Assembly (NCBI RefSeq): GCF_000003815.2
Contig: NC_049982.1
Span: 2,876,929-2,898,627 of the forward strand
Direction of reading: 5' to 3'
Source of the DNA: Branchiostoma floridae
Lineage: Eukaryota > Chordata > Leptocardii > Amphioxiformes > Branchiostomatidae
Length of the DNA stretch: 21,699 nt
Part shown: piece by piece, positions 7,702 through 17,290 of the stretch
How positions within the stretch are numbered: the stretch's first letter is position 1
Layout: every line of letters begins with the position of its first letter
The notes under the pieces: model-generated
Told to the model about the DNA's origin: nothing
The model's input: the letters and a program-made list of their open reading frames with translations, nothing else
The model's database searches: none
Program-made: the position numbers and the translations under genes

Positions 7702-8240
7702 GTAAAGACATCCGTCACCGCGAGACGGCGATCTTCTAATTAGATTTGTGTCGCCCTTGACTCCATAATTTGGATATCATGCAGTATGTATAGGAAAGCG
7801 TCAAATCGCAAGAAAACTTACAAGGCGTAAAATGTTTCTTTATGAATTTCTTCAATGCTCTGTCAAAACCTCTGTCAAAGCGAGGTAACCACCCCAGTGG
7901 AATGTTGTTTCATCTTCGTGGGATACAGAGCTTGGGTAGATATTGGAAATACATTTCATGTGGCAAAATAGCACATCTTAAGGAATTGTCCGAATGACGA
8001 GAACATTCATCAAATGTAATTCATCGTGGCAATGCAAGCTAATGTATTCTAAAAAAACCTCAGACAATCCTGAGATAATTTAGAATTCTGACGAAAATTT
8101 AGAAGACAAAACAATGGAAAACATTTAGGAAAATAATACAGCAGTGATTTCAGAGGATTGAAGCTACTAGCATCAAGATTTTTTACATTGTTGCCCCAAT
8201 GACTGCATGTGCTAACCGAAACGTACGATTCCTTTTCCAG
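7702..8240 (+). other. Intron after the lectin domain
   Basis: AT-rich, with no exon or recognisable repeat that I can support. Confidence 0.6.
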
Positions 8241-8276
8241 GGCCGGGAGACACTGACGCTTGTGGGGGCATGTCAG
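8241..8276 (+). CDS. 36-nt linker exon (GPGDTDACGGMS)
   Basis: A very short exon bounded by a strong acceptor (gattccttttccag) and a textbook donor (CAG|gtgagt). It is phase 1 on both sides, matching the lectin exon before and the acidic exon after, and contributes 12 residues with one unpaired cysteine. That cysteine and the extra one in the lectin loop could form an additional or intermolecular disulfide. Being symmetric, it could be alternatively skipped. No domain is recognised. Confidence 0.65.
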
Positions 8277-8851
8277 GTGAGTTGGGAGTTTATAGTCTGG
8301 TTAGTATCCTCAGAAGTACCGCAGGCCCAGTCTTTTCGTTTACCAGCGAAAAGCCAGCGGTTACCACGGGAAATGGTGCCTAGGCCTGGGAGCTCGATCT
8401 GTATCGTTTCTTTGGTCATTTTAGTAATTCATCCGAATTTTATCAGTGCCTGAGCTTACTTCGATCTAGCAGCCGGACCAGGTCCGATGTCATACACAAA
8501 TTAACTTCTGTCTGATGTTTTTATTCTTGTTTTATATTCCTTCACTCCGCCGGACGGCGATCGAGCTGCGACATTCTTGCGTTCCAAAATGGATCTGTTT
8601 AATCCTTGATTTCATAATTGGAACATCATACAAAATGTAAAAGCATAGCCGGAAAGACACAAACACAAAGAGTGAAAATATTCCTTATTTATCAACGAAA
8701 TTCGTTGAGCGATCTGTCAGTTCGCTCTATCGCAGCGACGTCGCCGCCCGAGTGAAATGGGGGCGTTGTTGTTGACAATATAATAAAACGCCTCAGTAGA
8801 ACACTAATTCAACGGCTGTGTGTCATACTGACTACTTACTTTTCCCTCCAG
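8277..8851 (+). other. Intron before the acidic terminal exon
   Basis: Mostly featureless. A GC-rich patch (cgcagcgacgtcgccgcccg, about 8732-8751) recalls the repeat at 301-382. The acceptor is ttactttttccctccag. Confidence 0.6.
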
Positions 8852-9387
8852 CGCGAGAAGTCGAAGCGGATGCCGACCCGGAAAACGCCTTCGAAGCGAT
8901 GCGGTCATCCCTCCTGCAGGAGGAAGAGGCCCTGTCCGACCGCGAGGCCGACAAGCTCCGCCGGTCCGAGTCCGAGGCCGACTTCCACCACATGGTCCGC
9001 CTGACCGAGCTGAAGACCGCGCTGGAGTCGGAGACCGAGGACGGACCGGAGGCCATGGAGAGGCTGAACCAGATCTCGCGAGAGCTCGGGGAGGTTTGGC
9101 AGGCGGATGAGGACCCGGATGTGGATGAGGACCAGGCTGATGAAATCCCGCGAGAGTTTAGCGTGGTTTGGCAGCCGGAGGAGGACCCGGATGTGGATGA
9201 CGACCTAGCTGATGAGATCCCGCGAGAGATGGGCGAGACTTGGGAGGAGCAGGAGGCTGATGACGTCAGCGAGGATGAGGCGGAGGGAGACGCCATCTTG
9301 GAAGAGCTCGATGGGCTCGTGGAGGAGCTGAGGGAGATTGTTGAGGAGAAACAGATGGAGATGGAGGAATGGGTTGATGACAAGTAG
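8852..9387 (+). CDS. Terminal acidic exon with 24-residue repeats
   Basis: Phase-1 acceptor tttccctccag, open to TAG at 9385-9387, about 178 residues. Composition is extreme: very rich in Glu and Asp with almost no Cys. An N-terminal part (ENAFEAMRSSLLQEEEALSD, then a charged segment) looks helical. Three repeats of 24 codons start at 9067, 9139 and 9211 (cores QISRELGEVW, DEIPREFSVVW, DEIPREMGETW, each followed by acidic EDPDVDED-like runs). The C-terminal part (ILEELDGLVEELREIVEEKQ) has coiled-coil character. Likely roles are oligomerisation, calcium or cation binding, or binding basic partners; none is shown. Codon-level GC is much higher than in flanking introns. The antisense frame is also open, an artefact of GAG/GAT-rich codons. 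Confidence 0.85.
9067..9282 (+). repeat. Coding tandem repeat, 72-bp (24-codon) unit x3
   Basis: Units begin at 9067, 9139 and 9211. The first two are close at DNA level (gaggacccggatgtggatga shared). The third keeps the start (gat gag atc ccg cga gag) and then diverges. Confidence 0.88.
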
Positions 9388-9616
9388 TAGGGAGTTATCG
9401 ATGAAATCTACAAAAAGAGAAAGTTATCGGTGAAAACTAACAAAAGTGAAAGTAAAAACTAACAAAATTACGTTTTTCTCTTTATTTTCTATTTTACTGC
9501 AGTGACAGAACATGCGTTGTTCTTTTCGAGTGGTTTGATAATTGTTCAGATTACTGCATTATTCCTGGTGAAACTAACCAAAGTTACTGTTGTTTTTTTA
9601 TGGTCTAACTGAAATG

Positions 9617-9783
9617 AAGAAACGAGAGGGATGGAGAAAACTTGTAGTTGGGAGAAATAGAGAGATAGATGAACAAAAAGAGAGGGTGAGAAAGACAGGT
9701 AGTTAGAGATAAAGAGAGGGGGAGAGAGATAGAGAAACCGAGGAAGAGTGCGAAAGAGATTGAAGGAGAGCGATGAAGAAAAG
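9617..9783 (+). repeat. Purine-rich (GA) tract
   Basis: About 165 bases dominated by A and G (repeated gagagag, agagata and gagaaa words) just past the acidic exon. A low-complexity tract that could form triplex DNA. Confidence 0.75.
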
Positions 9784-9841
9784 TCTGGTTGTAATGTCAG
9801 GACACGTTAGTTTAAGTTACGGTTAACACTCGGTTGTAAAC

Positions 9842-9855
9842 AAAGTCAGGATAGT
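9842..9855. repeat. Left 14-bp target duplication of the ribozyme-like insertion
   Basis: Aaagtcaggatagt is repeated exactly at 10011-10024. The inverted-repeat arm of the insertion begins at the next base. Confidence 0.8.
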
Positions 9856-10010
9856 CGAACAAAGTCTTCGTTGTTTCACAACCTTCTATTTATTCCTGTA
9901 AACGTTTCGGTGACTGTCTGTCACCTTCATCAGTACAAAATGAGAAGGTTGTGAAACGACGAAGACTTTGTTCGATTGATCTACCAACCTGATGAAACTA
10001 TTTACGGAAG
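9856..10010 (-). mobile_element. 155-bp insertion with inverted repeat and hammerhead-like core
   Basis: The insertion is bounded by perfect 14-bp direct repeats. It opens with a 32-bp arm (9856-9887) that pairs with 9943-9974 with a single mismatch. Between the arms lies a minus-strand hammerhead-like core (9897-9937). The remaining 36 bases (9975-10010) have no partner. Target duplication plus ribozyme-like motif suggest a small retroelement, for example a derivative of Penelope-like elements, which are known to carry hammerhead motifs. No protein is encoded, so the family is inferred. Confidence 0.7.
9895..9939 (-). ncRNA. Hammerhead-ribozyme-like motif A
   Basis: Read on the minus strand: TGTA (stem I, 5' side), CTGATGA (9933-9927), an extra A, stem II GGTGAC/GTCACC with loop AGACA, GAAA (9908-9905), CG, TT, then TACA (stem I, 3' side). 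This has the hammerhead order CUGANGA - stem II - GAAA - UH - stem I, with stem III reduced to almost nothing. The outer 32-bp arms extend stem I across a small internal loop. Small hammerhead variants with minimal stem III have been reported from Penelope-like retroelements. The extra A after CUGANGA and the vestigial stem III make cleavage by a single copy uncertain. Confidence 0.5.
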
Positions 10011-10024
10011 AAAGTCAGGATAGT

Positions 10025-11445
10025 TTTGTGCGCAACTGATATATCAGAACATGTGTTGTTCTTTAGAAGTATGTTTTATCATAGTTAAGGTAATGGCAGT
10101 ATTCTTGGTGAGACTAAAAAACGGTAGAATAGCTTTATTACTTCCCAACTGAAATGACGGAACATGCGTTGTTCTTTTTATTAAGTATTTTGACCTTAGC
10201 AAAGATGCAAGATGTAAGTTTTTTCGAGGTGATTAAAATGGTTTGAAATTAAAACATTTTTGGGTTTTGCTATTTAATTCATTAATGTATTTGCATCAGG
10301 CCCATAAAAACATTTTAGTACAATTAAGGATTATCTTCATTGGAAGCTGCTAGAGAACTCACATCGCTTTTTCCCGACCAAGCGAACTATCTATCGATCT
10401 CCATAACCTGTGTAGAACACGAGGTATTCAGGCCGAGATTCATCTGCAGTACCACATACAGAAGTACATTAACCTCATCATTTCTTCCCTTTAGTTTACC
10501 AAACCCACCCCCATCGACAGACCAAATTAAGGTTCGTCCACAACGTCTCAGATTATGATGTCCACAAACAAATAAAGGGACACAGCCCCCCAAAACATAA
10601 CCTCATTGGTGAAGATGCAATAAAGATTAGTTAAACACTTTATTCATCGATTGAGAAACTGAAGAATGAAAAATTCTATTGCGGTTTCCTAACCCGAGGA
10701 ACTGGCACTATGTGTAAACAGCAAGAAGAACACACAATATTGAACTCTACTGCAAATATGTCATAGCCCACTTGATAATATATGCCCAACGAGCAATGAG
10801 CTCATAAAGCAAACATGACGACGAAAGGTCCGTGGTGTAGCGAACAAGTAGATATTAAAAAGACACGTGCTAACTAAATATGCATACCTGGTTACCATGG
10901 TCATGGAGAAACCGAGGAGCGATGGTTCATATCGCGCGACGTGAACAACAGGGGCTTGTACTATCTGACATAAACCATACGTTATCTTAAACCTGTTTAG
11001 ACCGGCCTTTTTTGGTCAAACTGGCCGGGAAGGGGGAGGGCGGTTCTGGCCGATATTTGGCATTTCAAGCTAATGGGAGGGATAGATTGTCTTCAACGTG
11101 TCCCTTATGTGTCATAAAGAGAAAACGCGCTTATTCTGTAAAATTTGATCCATGCAAGTCCCCCGCGTGGTTCCTTCGCTGCCGAGGATGACGGTTTCTG
11201 TAATTGGGGAGGGGTAAGAAGGGGTGGATTGTGTGTGTTGGGAGGGGGTGGGGGGCAATATGGCCCGAGCTCTGAAGACCAAACTCTGAGGCACACAGAC
11301 GAACGCATATTATACATCGGTGGTTCCCGCACCCATCACAAGTTACTATCATTACAGTTTGGGACATTAGCTTTGTGAAAAACACTTGATCGTTCAAAGC
11401 CGCACAAGAGTTAACATGCAAAACCGTGAGAGCACCTGGCTTGTC
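10025..11445. other. Gene-less stretch
   Basis: No convincing exon. AATAAA occurs at 10571-10576 and 10619-10624 on the + strand and could be distant poly(A) signals for the kringle-lectin gene, although the distance from the stop (about 1.2 kb) makes this weak. The G-rich tract at 11208-11258 is listed separately. Confidence 0.5.
11208..11258 (+). other. G-quadruplex-prone tract
   Basis: Runs of four or more G in close order (ggggaggggtaagaagggg, then gggagggggtgggggg). The + strand has ample G-runs for an intramolecular quadruplex. Confidence 0.6.
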
Positions 11446-11760
11446 GAGTGTGAGTGAGTGAGTGAGTGTGAGTGAGTGAGTGAGTGAGTGAGTGAGCGAG
11501 CGAGCGAGCGAGCGAGCGAGCGAGTGAGTGTGAGTGAGTGAGTGAGTGAGTGTGAGTGAGTGAGTGAGTGAGTGAGTGAGTGAGTGAGTGAGTGAGCGAG
11601 CGAGCGAGCGAGCGAGCGAGCGAGTGAGTGTGAGTGAGTGAGTGAGTGAGTGAGTGTGAGTGAGTGAGTGAGTGAGTGAGTGAGTGAGTGAGTGAGTGAG
11701 TGAGTGAGTGAGTGAGTGAGTGAGTGAGTGAGTGAGTGAGTGAGTGAGAGTGAGTGAGTG
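11446..11760 (+). repeat. GTGA/GCGA microsatellite, about 315 bp
   Basis: Tetranucleotide gtga repeats with two interspersed blocks of gcga and periodic gtgtga interruptions. The gcga block plus flanks appears twice (about 11494-11523 and 11594-11623), i.e. a roughly 100-bp higher-order duplication. The minus strand reads as an artefactual LTHS repeat peptide. Confidence 0.97.
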
Positions 11761-11821
11761 TTAACAGCAAGGAAAGCTAGAACAGATTGAGGTAGCTAGT
11801 TATATACGTTAGGACAAAGTA

Positions 11822-11990
11822 TTTTCTTAGATCTTCTACCCATGTAATTATCGGATATGAGCCATGTTTTACCACCATACCACAGTGGTCGCCATGAAGC
11901 CTTAGGCGGAAGGTACAACCTGCAGCGCGACTGTTGATAACTAAGTGTGGCCAGTCTGTCTGTCAGGGCGGACTGTCCGAGTTCCTCTGG
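11822..11990. repeat. Dispersed repeat, copy 1
   Basis: Shares ccttaggc, aacctgcag and ctaagtgtggccagtctgtc with 14590-14760, in the same order and orientation. Probably a fragment of a common transposon family. Minus-strand ORFs across both copies are similar for that reason. Confidence 0.55.
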
Positions 11991-12125
11991 CTGATGAGTA
12001 TAAACTGGATAGATCAACGAAATCATTTCTATGTATTCACGTATTTGCACGTACGTCGGGTTGTGCCCTTAGCTATAGTGAAACACCAGAGGGGCGAGTA
12101 GAGCAGTTTTTACCCCAAGCTTGCT

Positions 12126-12196
12126 CCGGGGATTCGAACCCGCGATCTATTGCGCCGGACCCGGACAACCAAGCTCCCAAAACCAAGCACGCCACC
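12126..12196 (-). repeat. tRNA-derived SINE head (not a functional tRNA)
   Basis: On the minus strand, tggcgtgcttgg resembles an A box and gggttcgaatcccc carries a good B box. The spacing is tRNA-like. The T stem has two mismatches and there is no pairing acceptor stem, so it is a tRNA-derived repeat rather than a tRNA gene. Confidence 0.55.
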
Positions 12197-13751
12197 GATG
12201 TCTCCACAAAAGCTCACAGCTCGTTGACAAGGACGGTAGGCGGTACTTGAACCCCACTGATACACTGTTGAGGTAGACCCCTGATGAAGCCGTTGTGATG
12301 AATTATCGACGTAAAAACTGGTATGGTCCCTGCCTGTGGCTTGGTAATTTGGTGACCTGATTGACTTTGTGCGACTCGATCTGGAAAAGCTCCCTAAACA
12401 GGAGCCCACCTGGATAAGACATCAGCATGATGCTCGCCTTTCCACGGTCTTATAATAGTGCGATTCATAGGGAAGGATAGAGGGAGAGAGTCATGTGCAC
12501 CTGTGCAACCGGCACGCCCGGATGATGATGATGATGATAAGAGCTCAACACGTTTTTGTTGGGTGGAGCGCTAATTTGCGCCTTTCAACATTATGGGCTA
12601 AGTTCTTATAGAAATTTTGAAATCTGGACCATTTGAAACGCCATTCCCTGTAGTTTCAGTGGCTCTATTTGGTATGACTTCCTGGGTATAACTTGCTACA
12701 AAGAATTTCTTGGTAACGCTTAACGGTGAATCCAGGATAACAAATAACAATTACCGTTGAATTAAAAACAAAACTATAACGCTTCACCGATAATAACGAC
12801 TAACGTTGAATGAGAGCGGGTCGGTAACGATTAACGGTGAATAAATATGGCTCGTAACGCTTAACGGAAAAAGGTATGCAGGCCCCCCTTATACAGCGTA
12901 GATTATGTCTCCTCCAGTAGACCGTGTACGACCTTTCTGCATACCCATAGCTTAACGCTGTAAAGCATTTGAAATGGATGTGCGACCTTCATGCAGTAAA
13001 ATACCACCAGTGTAATGAATTGTTCACGCCCCTTTACCTATTAGCGACTAGAGGCAACTACTAGTATACCACAGCCAGAGTTGGTCAATTTCAAAACACA
13101 TAGATATCTGTCACCTAAATAACACACATTTCGTTTAATTGTTCTCTTTTGTCATCCATTCATAATACCGTCGCCATGGCAATAGTTTTTATTGCCACAC
13201 TTTTTCTACATGTAAGTGGCGAGTAAACGTAAAGCGAACTTCCACTTAGACGTTATCTGTTAAACCAGAACATTACTACTTGACTTGTTTTGGGGGTAAG
13301 CCTTAAGAACAGAATTTTGTTTTTCTGTTTGTTCGCATGTATAAGGTAGGACACGTGAAATGAAATAGAATGTCGGTAAACTAAAGTACTAGTATATCAA
13401 CTGCATTTTTACAACGGATGTTGGAAACAGGAGAAGTTTGATAAACTGACATGTCGATACCATCGGTTCGCAGGTGTGTTGTCTGTGCGCATGCCGGAGG
13501 TTATCTCACCCCCCCCCCCACACACACACATTGTTTCTTCCACAAACAAGCACCATAAAGGCATTAATGGCTGCAGGTAATCGGTCAAGCCCTGACAAAT
13601 TTGCACCGTCAGAATATCTGGTCACTAGCTGCGTATTTAACCTCACAAGAAAGAGTTCGAGCTCTTCGCGGTTAACACTTAACGGTTTGATGACGTTTCA
13701 TGAACATATTGTGTAAACTTTCGTGATGAAAGTTTTGGTAGTTTTTCGTTT
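12197..13751. other. Gene-less stretch
   Basis: Holds a short GATGAT run (12522-12539), a degenerate taacg-type repeat (12715-12880) and a C9-11/CA run at about 13508-13530. No exon is supported. Confidence 0.5.
12715..12880 (+). repeat. Degenerate repeat of (c)gcttaacggtgaat
   Basis: The words taacgcttaacggtgaa, taccgttgaa, taacgcttcaccga, actaacgttgaa, taacgattaacggtgaat and taacgcttaacgg recur at irregular 25-60 base spacing, some on the opposite strand. Confidence 0.6.
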
Positions 13752-13797
13752 GGGAGGACAACTTGTAAAGGTGTTGATACACCTGTTTTGTCCTCCC
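13752..13797. repeat. Imperfect hairpin (gggaggacaa ... ttgtcctccc)
   Basis: Ten-bp perfect outer arms and an inner ggtgt/acacc pair around tgat. A stem-loop of about 46 bases. It could be a MITE core or a small structured RNA; nothing else supports either. Confidence 0.45.
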
Positions 13798-14589
13798 TTC
13801 CACTTGTTTTTGCATGTGGTAAATTCAAATAAAGAAATAAAGAAAGAAATGAAACTGCCTGATTTGCAAATCCGCGAGTGTATTCATACCTTTGACAAAA
13901 GTGATTGATTGATGTGAGTAGACAACTCTCTATGTAACAGGTGGACATCGCTGCACACTCAAATTAATCCGATCTGTTGTGTTGTAAAATGGAGGAAGCG
14001 GACGGTCACTTGTAGAATCTCCGCCGATACTCTAACAAGATAAAGCCGATGTCTGCCATTCTACAACACCGCCTACTCTCTGCTGGTCAGGAAACCCTTA
14101 AACCCTTTCACACCCCCATTTCACTAGGGCACTGACATCGCTGGTCTGACAGAGTGCCCAGAGAATGCCATAGATGACAACCGAGCCTTAGAGTGAAAAT
14201 AAAATCCTCGCAGCGACTAAACTTTGCCATGTTTCTTGGTTTCTTGTTGGGTAAAATATCAATTAATCACTGCAGTGCCTTGTATCGAAAAATTTAGCAA
14301 ATAATACTGATCCCCCTGCCGTTTACTTTCAGTTTGCCAGCTAGGTTATAAACATTAGATATAAGCTGATATAAACTGCGGTTCAGTGGATCGCTTCGCT
14401 ATCAATCAATGCTGGTAATCCGTCAATACTGTATAATCAGATAATGACTTTTTGAGCGCTTCGCTTCACTTTAACTTCATGACATGGCTATGCACATTGG
14501 GTTCGATAGCTTGCAGAACATATCAGCCAACGAAACAGGTCTACAGTTACTGTAACCTTTCTATCAGGTTATTAAAATGGAACTGTTAG

Positions 14590-14760
14590 AGTTTGCATTT
14601 CTTCCCGCGCCCAACGATTGGAGGGACATTAAAGTCTTGTAGAGCCTTAGGCCAGTTGAAAAACCTGCAGGACGGCTGATGGTGACTAAGTGTGGTCAGT
14701 CTGTCAGGGAGTTGTGTGGTCAGTCTGTCAGGGAGTTGTGTGGTCACCGTGTCGGGGAGA
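14590..14760. repeat. Dispersed repeat, copy 2, with 24-bp tandem at its end
   Basis: Partner of 11822-11990. At 14691-14757 the word tgtggtcagtctgtcaggga repeats at 14691, 14715 and (diverged) 14739, a local 24-bp tandem expansion. Confidence 0.6.
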
Positions 14761-17040
14761 GTTGGCATAGTCACATCGTCTGGCCGCCGGTGAGTACAGA
14801 ATGGATGAGTTTACTTTTTCTTGTTGACTCTACCTTATATTTGTAATAGCAGACATGATGGTAAAACATGCCTTGATGTCTAACCTCAATGTTAAGCGAT
14901 GCTGAGAGCGTTATCTGGCTAGTGTCCATATTGCATTGTCCTTTTTGCAAAATCAGAACGTGCTGCAGAAGCGGAAAGAAAGAACAGCATGAGTTATCTT
15001 TGTGTAAATACGACGTACATCCTTCGGATCTGTCCGTGCCCTTTTCGGCATCACGGGTTTACAGGTTGACATTTTTAACTAAAGAAAAATTTCAGATCCC
15101 TAGTTGTGTAAGCGCCGCTGGTTGTTTCCGTGTTCTGGAGTTGTCTGCAAAGGTCCTCAGACTGCCCATTATTTCTTCTGCTGGGGTCCACAAAAACGCG
15201 CATGGGCATGCGGGAGATGATAATTGCTTCAAGAGTCAGTTTGAGAAATTCTCTGTTAGATACTAGTAGAAGTCGGCTATTGGCATCAGCGATTTGTCAG
15301 CGAATTTTACCCGTTCACCCGACTTAGTCCAATAACCCTAGGAGAGTCCAAACGATCGGCGGCGGGGGGAGGGGGGTGTTGGTTACGGACTCGGAACCAA
15401 TTGAAATAACCATACACACACATGTCAAAACTGGTATTATACACTAAATTTTATTCATGAACAAGTACATGTATGTTTCATATGCAGAAGTAACATTGAT
15501 ATATATTGTAGTTCATATTTATCCAAGTTTTTTTTCTCCTTTTACAGGAACGGTAAAGATTCATACATAGTCCGTAATGATACGAGAAGAAATAAAACAA
15601 AATACAACATCCGCTGAGTCTCGACTCAATCACTTTTCAGTGCAGAATGATATCACACATGTTTATACATATCGGACACCTCATCAACATTTTAATGTAG
15701 CGTTAAAATCATGTGGTAACGTTGAATAGTATCGAGAAATGCTCCGATATCCACAGAAAGAACTGAAGTCTTGTAGTTTTAGCGTGACTCTAACTCTAAG
15801 CTTACACTGTACTGACTACATTTACCGGCATGTGATTTCTCAGTACGATCATCGTAAGGTTAACATAACATATTTACTGATGAGCATTAGTTTAATTACA
15901 ACTTATTGGCGGAAGGTACTGAAACTTTGCTGAAAATTGACGATTTTGTGAGCAATGTAGTGTAGCGCTCAAGAAAACAAACAAGCATGCCGTGGTGAAT
16001 GACGCCAAAAACTATCGCTCGTCTTCCAGCCATATTTACAAACTCGGAACGTACTGGGCTAAATGCCTGAACTTATCTAACTTACAAACATTTCAGCTTC
16101 ATACTGGCTACTTTTGGGTAGAGGATGTCCACAAAATCAGTGGGAATTTTAGCTCAAAAGTTCACAAACATCAGCGCGCGTATTAGACAAAATAAAAATG
16201 GCGACGATGCTATCCCGTCAGCCTTTGCGCTTTTGTATTGCGTAACCCCCGGGTGCCGCCGCCGCGGCGTACCAGCATTATTTGTCCATTTCAGCGGCAG
16301 TTTTGGCGATCGAATGCATTTATAAAGGCCGCTGATAGTTCATTTTCGACTTTTTTTTCTTGTTTTCTATCACATATTTCCGGGTCAGTATGCGATTGAC
16401 CTGACGATATTTTACCCGAATGTCCGATTTATGCCATAATAGATGATGCGATTATGCCATTGTATTTATAATGGTGTGAATGGCAAATGGTTTCGGTTTT
16501 CAGAATTTTATGCAAATCCCAGACTTATGCCAATAGCAGTGATGCAATTAGTTGGTGTACACTGACGAGTCAGCATGTACATAGCGCGTTAACGTTAGAT
16601 GAACATCTTTATAGTCAGTGAACAACAAGATCAGTTGGCTGGCATAAACAGTCAGGACACGTGAAAAGTTCAGTAACAGCAGATGAACAAAAGTTGGACG
16701 GCTCAGTTGACATGTTTTTACCAATGATTGACACGAGTTGTCTAAAAAAACTCGTCATATCGCACATTGTTTATTCTGCTTAAAAAAGCCCTCATTTACA
16801 TGATGTCTGTGGTGTCGAAAAACATTCGTCTTTACAGGATCTGGCCTGTGTGAGTGGCGAGTTGAAAAAAGATATTGTTAATTGAGGGAATTTTGAGCTG
16901 GTTTTCATTGCCACTTAGAAATGCGGCAAATGGACAAATTTTACCGTTCATAAATTTCACCGTTTGCAGTACAAGTAGTTACGTCGATGTAGGTTAGACA
17001 TCCAGGTAATAAGATATGCCAAAAATAGTTACTCAAGCAA
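14761..17040. other. Gene-less stretch with GC-rich promoter-like patch
   Basis: No supported exon. A short G-rich run (15357-15377) could form a quadruplex. At 16195-16330 a GC-rich patch (gtgccgccgccgcggcg) sits between aaaATGG at 16195-16201 and TATAAA at 16321-16326. The short frame from that ATG ends after 14 codons, so I do not call a gene. Confidence 0.45.
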
Positions 17041-17057
17041 CTGGATATGGTTTTGAA

Positions 17058-17104
17058 ACGGTCAGACGTTTCGGATAGAATCCACTATCCTTCGTCAGTG
17101 ACAC
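17058..17104 (-). ncRNA. Hammerhead-ribozyme-like motif B
   Basis: On the minus strand: GTGTCA (stem I, 5' side), CTGACGA (17098-17092), an extra A, stem II GGATAG/CTATCC with loop TGGATT, GAAA (17072-17069), CG, TC, then TGACCG (stem I, 3' side; one G-T wobble). The layout is base-for-base the same as motif A, while both stems differ in sequence but stay paired, which is compensatory change. Stem III is again only the CG between GAAA and UC. No long arms or clear target duplication were found here. Confidence 0.5.
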
Positions 17105-17150
17105 TGAAGAGTCCTGGAAGAAACGGTTCTTTTATACTCTAACTATAAAT

Positions 17151-17290
17151 GAAGACAATTTCAGATGTCCAATAGGAAAGGTTGTAAGACAATTCAGACT
17201 GAAGACAATTTGGATTCCAAAGAAAACAAAGCTAAGCCAAAGTCAAGCTGAAGACAATTTGGATTTCAAAGGATATCAAGGCTAAGACAC
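17151..17290 (+). repeat. Degenerate 49-50 bp tandem repeat, 3 copies
   Basis: Gaagacaatt recurs at 17151, 17201 and 17250. The last two copies share gaagacaatttggatt and caaag. The array abuts hammerhead-like motif B and may be part of the same element. Confidence 0.7.

Larger units (their letters stand above)
590..9387 (+). other. Gene model: kringle x2 - C-type lectin - acidic tail (5' incomplete)
   Basis: Six exons join in one frame: 590-814 and 1562-1786 (both phase 1 in, phase 1 out), about 6707-6921 (1 to 0), 7521-7701 (0 to 1), 8241-8276 (1 to 1) and 8852-9387 (phase 1 to stop TAG). Every intron begins GT and ends AG. The phase agreement across all five junctions is the main reason for calling one gene. 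The product would carry two disulfide-rich kringles, a lectin-like fold and a strongly acidic C-terminus. The kringle and lectin folds are extracellular, so a secreted or surface protein is likely. The start and signal peptide are outside the window. The 4.9-kb intron between 1787 and 6706 holds transposons and an assembly gap, so further exons could be missing, and the kringle and lectin parts could in principle belong to neighbouring genes. Confidence 0.7.
9507..10178 (+). repeat. Dispersed 20-base motif in the 3' flank, three copies
   Basis: Agaacatgcgttgttctttt occurs at 9507-9526, with close copies at 10046-10065 and 10159-10178. Flanking words (aactgaaatga, attcttggtgaaact) also recur, so a larger unit was duplicated and later interrupted by the insertion at 9856-10010. 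It may lie in the 3' UTR of the upstream gene. Confidence 0.65.

Noticed and set aside
8832-9383. Long minus-strand open frame (Ser-rich) opposite the acidic exon
   Set aside because: Mirror of Glu/Asp codons; no splice context or domain. The + strand frame has the phase-compatible acceptor.
9507-9526. Steroid-receptor response element (agaaca/tgttct palindrome)
   Set aside because: The half-sites are separated by five bases rather than three, and the motif belongs to a repeated block.
9989-10004. Third hammerhead core starting at ctgatgaaactattta
   Set aside because: No stem II pairing and no following GAAA core.
11411-11770. LTHS-repeat protein on the minus strand
   Set aside because: Translation of a tetranucleotide microsatellite.
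12126-12196. Functional tRNA gene on the minus strand
   Set aside because: Good B box, but the T stem is mismatched and there is no acceptor stem; best read as a SINE head.
14889-15266. 125-codon open frame
   Set aside because: No domain, no splice context, ordinary composition; length is within chance for this region.
16198-16242. Start codon in good context (aaaATGG) near a TATAAA
   Set aside because: The frame closes after 14 codons and TATAAA lies downstream, not upstream.
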